Shown: positions 1 through 5,078 of the stretch, piece after piece
Layout: each line of letters opens with the position of its first letter
Numbering within the stretch: position 1 is the first letter of the stretch
From: DATLOJ01 sp035536315
GTDB taxonomy: Bacteria > Actinomycetota > CADDZG01 > JAHWKV01
Reading direction: 5' to 3'
NCBI GenBank assembly: GCA_035536315.1
Contig: DATLOJ010000078.1
Coordinates: forward strand, 1-6,328
Length of the DNA: 6,328 nucleotides
The notes under the pieces: generated by a model
Told to the model about the DNA's origin: nothing
What the model saw: the letters and a program-made list of their open reading frames with translations, nothing else
Databases searched by the model: none
Translations under genes and position numbers: made by a program

Positions 1-141
1 CGCGAGGCCGACAAAGGCCTGTCCGCCGGCGAGAAGAGAATGCTCACGAAAGCCCGCCAGATCTTGGTGTCCGAGATCACATTCTCAGCCAACGTCGACG
101 AGGTCGAGGCCGAGAAGATGCTGGACAAAGTTCTCGCATAA
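1..141 (+). CDS. carD: CarD/CdnL-family RNA polymerase-binding regulator (3' end only)
   Basis: The open frame runs from the left edge to TAA at 139-141 and gives the last 46 residues of a protein. It contains LSAGEKRMLTKARQILVSE (residues 7-25 of the fragment), followed by an acidic helix ending EKMLDKVLA. This closely matches the C-terminal helical domain of actinobacterial CarD, as I recall it from M. tuberculosis. In that family the N-terminal Tudor-like domain, outside this window, binds the RNA polymerase beta subunit, and the C-terminal helices contact DNA at the upstream fork of the promoter bubble. The protein stabilises open complexes, notably at rRNA promoters. The start and N-terminal domain lie upstream. 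The next gene being ispD, as in mycobacteria, supports the call. A strong terminator follows 23 bases after the stop codon. Confidence 0.93.
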   Translation, partial: READKGLSAGEKRMLTKARQILVSEITFSANVDEVEAEKMLDKVLA

Positions 142-164
142 TAATTTGAGTCCTAGTAGCACTG

Positions 165-198
165 AAAATGCGGCCCCCGTTTGGGGGCCGCATTTTTT
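165..198 (+). terminator. Strong intrinsic terminator after carD
   Basis: A perfect 14-bp stem pairs 165-178 with 183-196 around a 4-base loop (GTTT, 179-182). The core is GCGGCCCCC against GGGGGCCGC, and a run of six T follows at 193-198, part of which pairs with the A run at 165-168. This is a textbook Rho-independent terminator for carD. Because of the A run on the left arm, it could also work weakly on the other strand, but no - strand gene approaches it. It ends only 9 bases before the ispD start codon. Confidence 0.93.
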
Positions 199-207
199 CA
201 TTCACTC

Positions 208-894
208 ATGAAGAGCGCGCCGTTCAGCACTGCGGTTGTCCTGGCCGGTGGGGCCGGCTTGCGTTGGGGTTCCGACAAGCCGAAGCAGTTCCACGATCTT
301 GGAGACCGCCCGATGATCGAGCATTGTCTGCTCGCCTTCGAAAGGTCCCCGTCCGTGGCATCCCTCATCGTGGTGCTTCCCGCGGAAAACGAGGTCGACC
401 TCAGCGAGTTCACGAAAGTTCAGTCAACGACAACCGGGGGGGCGACTCGGCAAGCTTCCCTTGCCGAAGGTCTCATATGCCTGCCGGATGAAACCGATGT
501 CGTGGTTGTTCATGATGCGGCCAGGCCGTTCGTGTCCAGGGAGCTGATCGATACCGTTGTAGCAGCGGTCGCTCCTCCCTTCGACGGCGCTCTCGCTGCA
601 CTTCCGCTGGATGACGCCCTTCGTGAGGCAGACTCCGAGATGCAAATGATTCGAGCCGCTTCCAGATCAGGTCTTTATCGTGCCCAAACTCCCCAGGCCT
701 TTACCCGCGGATGCATCGAAGAGAGCCTTCACCGGGCGCAGGCCGATGGATATGAATCGGAAGACTGCTCGGAGCTGGCAATCAGAGCGGGATTCAAAGT
801 AAAGGTCGTTTCGGGTGATCCGTTGAACTTGAAAATCACACGCCCGGCGGACCTCGCACTTGCCGAGGCGATCCTCGCGACGAACAAACGGTAG
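208..894 (+). CDS. ispD: 2-C-methyl-D-erythritol 4-phosphate cytidylyltransferase
   Basis: This cytosolic enzyme joins CTP and MEP to give CDP-ME, the third step of the MEP isoprenoid pathway. The 228-residue length is normal for IspD. The nucleotide-binding motif AGGAGLRWGSDKPKQF (13-28) supplies R19 and K26, matching E. coli R20 and K27. Also visible are GGATRQAS (77-84), VHDAARP (101-107), R153, TPQAF (161-165) and LKITRPADLALAE (208-220), whose K209 matches E. coli K213. One oddity is PLDDALREA at 133-141: the family's DT(I/L/M)K motif reads DALR, so A137 replaces the MEP-binding Thr (E. coli T140). ATG 208 puts about ten residues before the GG motif, as is usual. An in-frame TTG at 181 lies inside the terminator stem and is less likely. 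No Shine-Dalgarno sequence precedes ATG 208, so the mRNA may be leaderless or translated from read-through. Confidence 0.95.
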   Translation: MKSAPFSTAVVLAGGAGLRWGSDKPKQFHDLGDRPMIEHCLLAFERSPSVASLIVVLPAENEVDLSEFTKVQSTTTGGATRQASLAEGLICLPDETDVVVVHDAARPFVSRELIDTVVAAVAPPFDGALAALPLDDALREADSEMQMIRAASRSGLYRAQTPQAFTRGCIEESLHRAQADGYESEDCSELAIRAGFKVKVVSGDPLNLKITRPADLALAEAILATNKR

Positions 895-902
895 GGATCC
901 GT

Positions 903-1379
903 ATGAGAGTAGGAATCGGTTACGACGTTCATGCATTCGATGAGTCGCGGCCCCTTGTTCTCGGAGGAGTGACCATTGAAAACGCTCCGGGGCTTGCAGG
1001 ATGGTCCGATGCCGACGCCCTCACTCACGCAGTAACCGACGCAATCCTCGGCGCGGCAGGCCTCGGGGACCTCGGCACCCACTTTGGAGCGGAGCAGGTA
1101 GCCGAAGGAGTCTCGAGTCTCGAGCTGCTCGCCGGTACAAGCAAGATGCTTGCCGACAAAGGCTTTCGGTTGGTCAACGTCGACGCCGTTGTGGCAATTC
1201 AAGAGGTTCGGATGTCTCCTTACCGCGATCTCATGGCTGCTCGTCTTGCGGATGCACTCGGTGTGGACGCCGGCGCAATCAGCGTAAAGGCGACGACGAC
1301 GGACAGGCTGGGATTCGTCGGCCAGGGGGAAGGGATTTCCTGCGTAGCGGTCGCGTTGATCGAGGAGCCCAGGGGCTAG
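903..1379 (+). CDS. ispF: 2-C-methyl-D-erythritol 2,4-cyclodiphosphate synthase
   Basis: IspF converts CDP-ME 2-phosphate to MEcPP with loss of CMP. The family forms homotrimers with active sites between subunits. The 158 residues are full length. The metal ligands D8 and H10 (GYDVHAF, 6-12) and H42 (DALTHAVTDA, 38-47) are present. So are the GLGDLGTHF segment (53-61) and the signature KATTTDRLGFVGQGEGISC (around 128-146). Two positions differ from E. coli: W34 replaces H34 before SDAD, and Q replaces R in GRGEG. The first of these sites varies within the family, so I expect a working enzyme. The gene starts 8 bases after the ispD stop. AGGG at 893-896 overlaps that stop and serves as a ribosome site 6 bases before the ATG, so the two genes are almost surely co-transcribed. 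No clear terminator follows. Confidence 0.96.
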   Translation: MRVGIGYDVHAFDESRPLVLGGVTIENAPGLAGWSDADALTHAVTDAILGAAGLGDLGTHFGAEQVAEGVSSLELLAGTSKMLADKGFRLVNVDAVVAIQEVRMSPYRDLMAARLADALGVDAGAISVKATTTDRLGFVGQGEGISCVAVALIEEPRG

Positions 1380-1395
1380 GTAGACAACTCTGAAG

Positions 1396-1433
1396 TCTTG
1401 GAGCGTTCTTAGCGCTCTCTTAATAAATTCTCA
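1396..1433 (+). promoter_or_regulatory. Four 11-base-phased repeats, probable OmpR/PhoB-type operator
   Basis: TCTTG at 1396-1400, TCTTA at 1407-1411, TCTTA at 1418-1422 and TCTCA at 1429-1433 are spaced exactly 11 bases apart. The central two extend to (T/C)TCTTA. Winged-helix regulators of the OmpR/PhoB family bind direct repeats of this period as head-to-tail dimers (established knowledge), and the next gene encodes such a regulator. Autoregulation is therefore the simplest reading. The last repeat ends 11 bases before a -10-like element at 1445, much as Pho boxes stand in for a -35 box. Confidence 0.55.
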
Positions 1434-1441
1434 TGTGCGCC

Positions 1442-1450
1442 TGTTTTGAT
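1442..1450 (+). promoter_or_regulatory. Candidate extended -10 promoter element for the two-component operon
   Basis: TG at 1442-1443, one base, then TTTGAT at 1445-1450 matches the extended -10 pattern, with 4 of 6 bases of TATAAT. No convincing -35 hexamer lies 16-18 bases upstream, where the phased repeats sit, which fits an activator-dependent promoter. The transcript would begin near 1457, at the foot of the hairpin at 1456-1471. This is inferred from sequence only. Confidence 0.35.
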
Positions 1451-1455
1451 GACGT

Positions 1456-1471
1456 CGTCGCGAAAGCGACG
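1456..1471 (+). other. Leader hairpin with GAAA tetraloop
   Basis: CGTCGC at 1456-1461 pairs perfectly with GCGACG at 1466-1471, closing a GAAA (GNRA-type) loop. It has no T tract and is followed by the Shine-Dalgarno sequence at 1481, so it is not a terminator. If transcription starts near 1457 it would cap the 5' end of the mRNA and might protect it from decay. That role is inferred. Confidence 0.45.
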
Positions 1472-1480
1472 CATCTGAGA

Positions 1481-1487
1481 AAAGGAG
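1481..1487 (+). promoter_or_regulatory. Strong Shine-Dalgarno sequence, spaced for ATG 1496 and not for ATG 1512
   Basis: AAAGGAG ends 8 bases before the ATG at 1496, which is optimal spacing, but 24 bases before the response regulator's ATG at 1512, which is too far. No other purine-rich site lies just before 1512. This site therefore points to the short ORF at 1496-1531 as the primary initiation point. Confidence 0.7.
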
Positions 1488-1495
1488 CACACTGA

Positions 1496-1531
1496 ATGAA
1501 TTACTCACTTAATGCGCATTCTCGTGGTTGA
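1496..1531 (+). CDS. Possible 11-residue leader peptide overlapping the response regulator start
   Basis: ATG at 1496 opens an 11-codon frame, MNYSLNAHSRG, ending in TGA at 1529-1531, which lies 17 bases past the response regulator's ATG at 1512 and in a different frame. It has the best ribosome-binding site in the region (AAAGGAG, 8-base spacing), whereas the regulator's own ATG has none. Ribosomes ending here could back up and restart at 1512, which would couple translation. Alternatively, a +1 slip near CTT-A (1508-1511) would carry the frame directly into the regulator, or a one-base sequencing error could hide a longer N-terminus. The peptide has no run of one amino acid that would suggest classic attenuation. 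No homologue is recognised. Confidence 0.4.
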   Translation: MNYSLNAHSRG

Positions 1532-2183
1532 TGACGAGCGGCCCGTCAGGGAGGCCCTCGACCGTGCCCTTCGGTTCGAGGGGTACGACGTCGATCTCGC
1601 CGCAGACGGCGCGGACGCTCTCAAACTTCTGGCGAACACATCGCCCGACGCGATCGTCCTCGACATCCTGATGCCTCGAATAAGCGGCCTCGAGGTCTGT
1701 GAGCGGCTGCGCGCCGCCAAGGATACGACGCCAATACTGATGCTCACCGCGCGCGACGCGGTCGAGGACAGGGTGGCAGGCCTGGACGCGGGGGCCGACG
1801 ACTACCTGGTGAAACCCTTCGCCTTGGACGAATTGCTCGCGCGGCTCAGGGCCCTTCTGCGACGCAATGTCGAAGGCGATCGCAGCGTTCTCAAGTTTCG
1901 AGATCTGTCGATGGACCTGTCCACCAGGGAAGTCCGAAGAGGCGCTCGGCTCATCGAGCTGACACGTACAGAATTCCTGCTCCTGGAACTCTTTCTCCAT
2001 AATCCAAGAAGAGTGCTTACCCGCGAGGTGATTCTCGACAGGGTTTGGGGCTACGAATTCGGTCCCGAGTCGAACTCACTCGACGTCTACATCGGATATC
2101 TGAGACGCAAGATCGAGGCCGGAGGCGAGCCACGAGTCGTCCACACAGTCCGAGGCGTCGGCTACGTCCTGAGGGACTCATGA
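1512..2183 (+). CDS. OmpR-family response regulator, MprA-like
   Basis: This is a cytosolic DNA-binding transcription factor controlled by phosphorylation, with 223 residues. The receiver domain (about 1-118) has the acidic pair D7-D8, phospho-acceptor D51 in VLDILMPRISGLEV, T79 in LTARD and K101 in LVKPFALDELLARLRALLRR. The winged-helix output domain (about 126-222) includes LTRTEFLLLELFLHNPRRVL and ends VVHTVRGVGYVLRDS. By eye the closest match I recall is M. tuberculosis MprA, an envelope-stress regulator, but orthology is not proven, so I give no symbol. MRILVVDDE at ATG 1512 is the usual start of the fold. That ATG lacks its own Shine-Dalgarno site and lies inside the 1496-1531 ORF. The gene overlaps the kinase by ATGA. 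Phased repeats upstream suggest autoregulation. Confidence 0.95.
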   Translation: MRILVVDDERPVREALDRALRFEGYDVDLAADGADALKLLANTSPDAIVLDILMPRISGLEVCERLRAAKDTTPILMLTARDAVEDRVAGLDAGADDYLVKPFALDELLARLRALLRRNVEGDRSVLKFRDLSMDLSTREVRRGARLIELTRTEFLLLELFLHNPRRVLTREVILDRVWGYEFGPESNSLDVYIGYLRRKIEAGGEPRVVHTVRGVGYVLRDS

Positions 2184-3607
2184 GCGTCAGGGCCCGCATC
2201 ATCATCCTGGGGGGCCTTTGCATCTGGGTTGGGGTGCTCTTTTCTGCAGCGGTTGTAGGGAGCCTCGCCCGCGTCAATTCCTGGCTCGAGCGCATAAGGG
2301 AAGAACCGGCTCAAATGGAGGAGAGGGCGAATGTCATTGAGTGGGCGATCCAAAAATCAAAAACTGATCCCGCGGCCCTCCCTACAGCGTTTCCCAGTGA
2401 CCTTCCAGCCGAATCGGAGGAGCAGTCGAGGACATATGCACGGATGGTCCTCGCTGATGGGACGGTGCTAGCTCCACCTGGTCAATCATTGGAATTGTTT
2501 GAGCCCTTTACGCAGGTGCAAAGCGCCGAAGGCCGGACAATTCAATTGCCAAACTTGTTCGAGCGCATTATGAGCGAGCCGTCTAAGTCGTACCCCCGAA
2601 AAGAGGGCACCGAAGAGGTGCAAATACTCACTCGATTAATTCAACCTGGAGTAGCTCTTCAGGTGGCAAGAGTCGGTGACGCCGGCCCCCCAAATATTGC
2701 AGGAACCGTTTTAACGGATGCCGAGCTTTGGGCTCGGGTCGCGGTGGTTGGCGGAGTCCTGGCCTTCATTGCAGCTGCCTTGGTTGCCTTTATAGCGACG
2801 ATGCCCATCCGAAAGCTCTCGCGGGCCGCTGAGAGGGTTGCCGATACCAGGCAGGTTGCTCAGGGCATCACCGGGGAAGGGACCGGCGACATGCGCAAGC
2901 TCACCAGGAGCTTCAACCGAATAGTCGGTGCCCTGGGGGACTCACTTAGCTCACAGCGTCAGTTAGTTACCGACGCTTCGCATGAACTTCGCACGCCGCT
3001 GACCAGCTTGCGTACGAATATCGAAGTACTGCTTCGTGTTGAGTCACTCGCCCCCGAGGATCAGAAGAAGCTTCTGAGGGATGTAGTGGAGCAGATCGAT
3101 GAGCTGACGTTTCTCATCAGCGACCTGACGGACCTGGCCCGCGTCGGCGACTCGGCCCCCGAGTCCGTAGACGTTCGTCTCGACAGAATCGTTGAGAGAA
3201 CGGTGCGCAGGATGGAGCGCAACTGGCCAAAGGTCAGCTTCGAAATGGCGATCGAACCCACGACTGTGAGAGGCGTTGCCTCGAAGATCGAACGGGCGGT
3301 TTCCAACATCCTCGACAACGCGGCCAAATGGAGTCCTGACGGCGGAACCATCGAAGTCTCGGTGTCCTCCGGCGAGCTTCGTGTCCGGGATCATGGCCCG
3401 GGGATATCGGATGCTGATCTCCCGCACATCTTCGAGCGGTTTTATCGAGCGGACGACACGCGAGGACAGCCGGGATCCGGAATTGGCCTTGCGATCGTTC
3501 AGCAGGTCGCGGAATCGCACGGGGGATCGGTGTCTGCTCAGAACGCTCAAGGTGGAGGAGCGATCGTGCGGATGACTCTGCCCGAGTCTCAGCTAGAGGC
3601 GGTCTAG
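2180..3607 (+). CDS. Membrane sensor histidine kinase, MprB-like
   Basis: This 475-residue kinase is the partner of the upstream regulator. Transmembrane helix 1 spans about residues 7-30. An extracytoplasmic sensor of about 150 residues (31-183) follows, with no domain I recognise, and then transmembrane helix 2 (about 184-207). A HAMP linker (about 207-258) precedes the dimerisation/phosphotransfer domain with H268 in DASHELRTPLTSLRTN. The ATP-binding domain has the N box NILDNAAKWSP (376-386), DHGPG (404-408), FERFYR (418-423) and GSGIGLAIV (432-440). All catalytic motifs are intact. The ATG at 2180 overlaps the regulator's TGA, with GAGGG at 2171-2175 as ribosome site. The same frame extends upstream to 2045, but that part is out-of-frame regulator sequence and is not used. 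The layout and core motifs resemble mycobacterial MprB. The stop overlaps that of the convergent exporter. Confidence 0.95.
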   Translation: MSVRARIIILGGLCIWVGVLFSAAVVGSLARVNSWLERIREEPAQMEERANVIEWAIQKSKTDPAALPTAFPSDLPAESEEQSRTYARMVLADGTVLAPPGQSLELFEPFTQVQSAEGRTIQLPNLFERIMSEPSKSYPRKEGTEEVQILTRLIQPGVALQVARVGDAGPPNIAGTVLTDAELWARVAVVGGVLAFIAAALVAFIATMPIRKLSRAAERVADTRQVAQGITGEGTGDMRKLTRSFNRIVGALGDSLSSQRQLVTDASHELRTPLTSLRTNIEVLLRVESLAPEDQKKLLRDVVEQIDELTFLISDLTDLARVGDSAPESVDVRLDRIVERTVRRMERNWPKVSFEMAIEPTTVRGVASKIERAVSNILDNAAKWSPDGGTIEVSVSSGELRVRDHGPGISDADLPHIFERFYRADDTRGQPGSGIGLAIVQQVAESHGGSVSAQNAQGGGAIVRMTLPESQLEAV

Positions 3608-4956
3608 TGAACTAGGCCCCCCACGTGCGAGAGGCGCTCGCGGAACTTGAACCACACGAGCGATGAGCAGCCGAGGAGCCCTGCTGCGATGAGCATCGTC
3701 ACGGGGACGCCGACTCCCTGAGCCGTCGTCCCTCCTATGAGGGCCCCCAGCGGATAGAGGCCCGCAAACGCCATCAAGAAAAGGCTCATGACTCGCCCCC
3801 TTCTTCGCGGCGGAGACGCCATCTGAAGGCCAGAGCTGGTCGCGGCCAGGATCGTTCCGTGCATCGAGCCGTAAATCACGATCAGGCCCAACGCCAGGGG
3901 AAACCAGCGGTTCAGTGCAAAGCCCGCCAGTACCGCGGCCTGAGTCAAGGTTCCGCCAATAACAATGACTTTGTAGCCGAGCTGCCGAACGAGGCGCGGT
4001 GACATCACGCTTCCCAAGGCGGTCCCCATCGCGAAGACCGCGAACAAGGTCCCGTACGACCCGGCCCCCTTGTTCAAAACATTGCGGGCGAATACCGGGA
4101 GCAGAGAGATCATCGGTGCACTGAACAGCGACATCGCCATCGCAACGGCGATCAGGGTTCCGATGACAGGCGTCTCGCGCGCAGTTTTGAACCCTCCCAG
4201 GAAAGAGTTCTTCGTGAACTTCTGGGTCCGTTCGTGCGGAGCCACCCTTATCAGCAGAAGGGCTCCTATTACGGCCAGATAGCTCATCGAGTTGATTGCG
4301 AACGCCGTTGCTGGCCCGGATGCCTCAACAATTATCCCGCCGGTGATTCCGCTGGTCGCGAGGATGTAGCCGGCGATCGCGGGCCCGATGACTCGCCCCA
4401 GGGAGAACTGCAGGGAGTTGAGAGAAATTGCCGAGGGAACGTGATGCCTGGGAACCAGGTCGCCGATAAACGCTTGGAAGGCAGGCATGTTGAAGGCCAG
4501 CGCAACGCCGGTGAGGATCACCGGGGGAAAGACCGTCACAAGTGATGCGCGGCCGGTGAACGTGATGTACGAAAGCACTGCTGCAGAAGTCAGCATCACC
4601 GTCTGCGTAACGAGAAGGACTTTCTTTCGCTCGAATCGGTCGGCCGCCGCTCCGCCGGGAAGGCCGAGGATGAGCATCGGGCCGAACTGCGAAACGGGAA
4701 CCATCGCAACCCAGAAAGCCGAATCGGTCATCTCCAACACGAGCCAGCTGAGCGGCACGCTCTGGAGCCACGTTCCCAGGTTGGAGACGAAGGCCCCAAA
4801 GAAGAAGAGCCTGAAGTTCCTGATACGCAGGGCATCGACGATCCTGGGCGGCGCTTCGGGTTTTGCGTCCTCGGCCTGAGAGGGCGCCACCACAGGGCCT
4901 GGCGCGACCTCAGACTCGCCCGTAGCGATTTGTTCCTTTGAATCGGCAGACGTCAC
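3604..4956 (-). CDS. MFS exporter, MFS_3 (EntS-like) family
   Basis: This 450-residue inner-membrane protein has many hydrophobic segments, consistent with the 12-helix major facilitator fold. After a hydrophilic, Ala/Pro/Glu-rich N-terminal tail (1-40) comes RIRNFRLFFFGAFVSNLGTWLQ (45-66, first helix). The loop 2-3 signature GLPGGAAADRFERKK lies at 98-112, SLQFSLGRVIGPAIAGYIL at 181-199, and RRRGRVMSLF at 384-393. These match the proton-driven drug or siderophore exporters of the EntS/MFS_3 type. The substrate cannot be read from sequence. The start is a GTG (complement of 4954-4956). AGGA lies only 2 bases before it, so another start inside the N-terminal tail, such as the GTG at V22, is possible. 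It is convergent with the sensor kinase, sharing CTAG at their ends, and divergent from cysS. It may be a target of the adjacent two-component system, but no matching repeat lies upstream. Confidence 0.9.
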   Translation of the reverse strand: MTSADSKEQIATGESEVAPGPVVAPSQAEDAKPEAPPRIVDALRIRNFRLFFFGAFVSNLGTWLQSVPLSWLVLEMTDSAFWVAMVPVSQFGPMLILGLPGGAAADRFERKKVLLVTQTVMLTSAAVLSYITFTGRASLVTVFPPVILTGVALAFNMPAFQAFIGDLVPRHHVPSAISLNSLQFSLGRVIGPAIAGYILATSGITGGIIVEASGPATAFAINSMSYLAVIGALLLIRVAPHERTQKFTKNSFLGGFKTARETPVIGTLIAVAMAMSLFSAPMISLLPVFARNVLNKGAGSYGTLFAVFAMGTALGSVMSPRLVRQLGYKVIVIGGTLTQAAVLAGFALNRWFPLALGLIVIYGSMHGTILAATSSGLQMASPPRRRGRVMSLFLMAFAGLYPLGALIGGTTAQGVGVPVTMLIAAGLLGCSSLVWFKFRERLSHVGGLVH

Positions 4957-4969
4957 GTTCCTAGAGACT

Positions 4970-5001
4970 ACCCGTGCCCGCGAGTCCTATCGCCCACGGG
5001 T
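4970..5001. repeat. 7-bp inverted repeat between the exporter and cysS
   Basis: ACCCGTG at 4970-4976 is the exact reverse complement of CACGGGT at 4995-5001, with an 18-base spacer. It lies 14-45 bases upstream of the exporter's GTG. The arms are about 25 bases apart start to start. It could be an operator for a dimeric repressor of the exporter, or part of its promoter. There is no T tract, so a terminator is unlikely. A 7-bp repeat in GC-rich DNA can also arise by chance. Confidence 0.35.
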
Positions 5002-5006
5002 CTGCC

Positions 5007-5034
5007 GCCGTCCCCGACGGCCGAACGGCCGGTC
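5007..5034. repeat. GC-rich palindromes in the divergent promoter region
   Basis: GCCGTC (5007-5012) and GACGGC (5016-5021) form a hairpin around CCC. Overlapping it, 5016-5034 is an imperfect palindrome centred on AA (5024-5025), with one unpaired G at 5031. The same stretch holds ACGGCCG twice (5017-5023 and 5025-5031), an 8-base period. It overlaps the place where a cysS -35 box would sit, so it could be an operator, or simply GC-rich low-complexity DNA. Confidence 0.3.
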
Positions 5035-5043
5035 CCGTTTAAT
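5014..5043 (+). promoter_or_regulatory. cysS: Candidate cysS promoter
   Basis: TTTAAT at 5038-5043 matches 5 of 6 bases of the -10 consensus. CCGACG at 5014-5019, 18 bases upstream, keeps only the GAC core of the -35 box. Transcription would start near 5050 and give a leader of about 29 bases, too short for a T-box riboswitch. This is the only AT-rich spot in the intergenic region. Confidence 0.35.
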
Positions 5044-5078
5044 GTATTGCTTGATCCGAATGATCCAAAGGGGCCCGC

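Noticed and set aside
168..491. 107-codon + strand frame starting inside the carD terminator
   Set aside because: It overlaps ispD out of frame, has an Arg/Gly/Pro-rich translation typical of shadow frames, and shows no ribosome site or recognisable domain.
1401..1417. GAGCG/CGCTC hairpin after ispF as a terminator
   Set aside because: The stem is only 5 bp with a 7-base loop and no T tract follows. The arms overlap the phased repeats, which explain the site better.
1398..1426. TTGGAG-N17-TAATAA as a sigma-70 promoter
   Set aside because: Each hexamer matches only 3 of 6 consensus bases. The phased repeats cover the same bases and the extended -10 at 1442-1450 is the better candidate, so I did not list this one.
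2045..2179. 45-codon upstream extension of the sensor kinase
   Set aside because: It lies inside the response regulator gene in another frame, is Arg-rich with no membrane or sensor character, and ATG 2180 has a good ribosome site and the usual ATGA overlap.
3627..3641. GCGAG/CTCGC hairpin near the convergent stop codons as a terminator
   Set aside because: It is a 5-bp stem inside the exporter's coding sequence with no T tract on either strand.
5044..5078. T-box or other riboswitch in the cysS leader
   Set aside because: The likely leader is only about 30 bases and has no room for a specifier stem or antiterminator.
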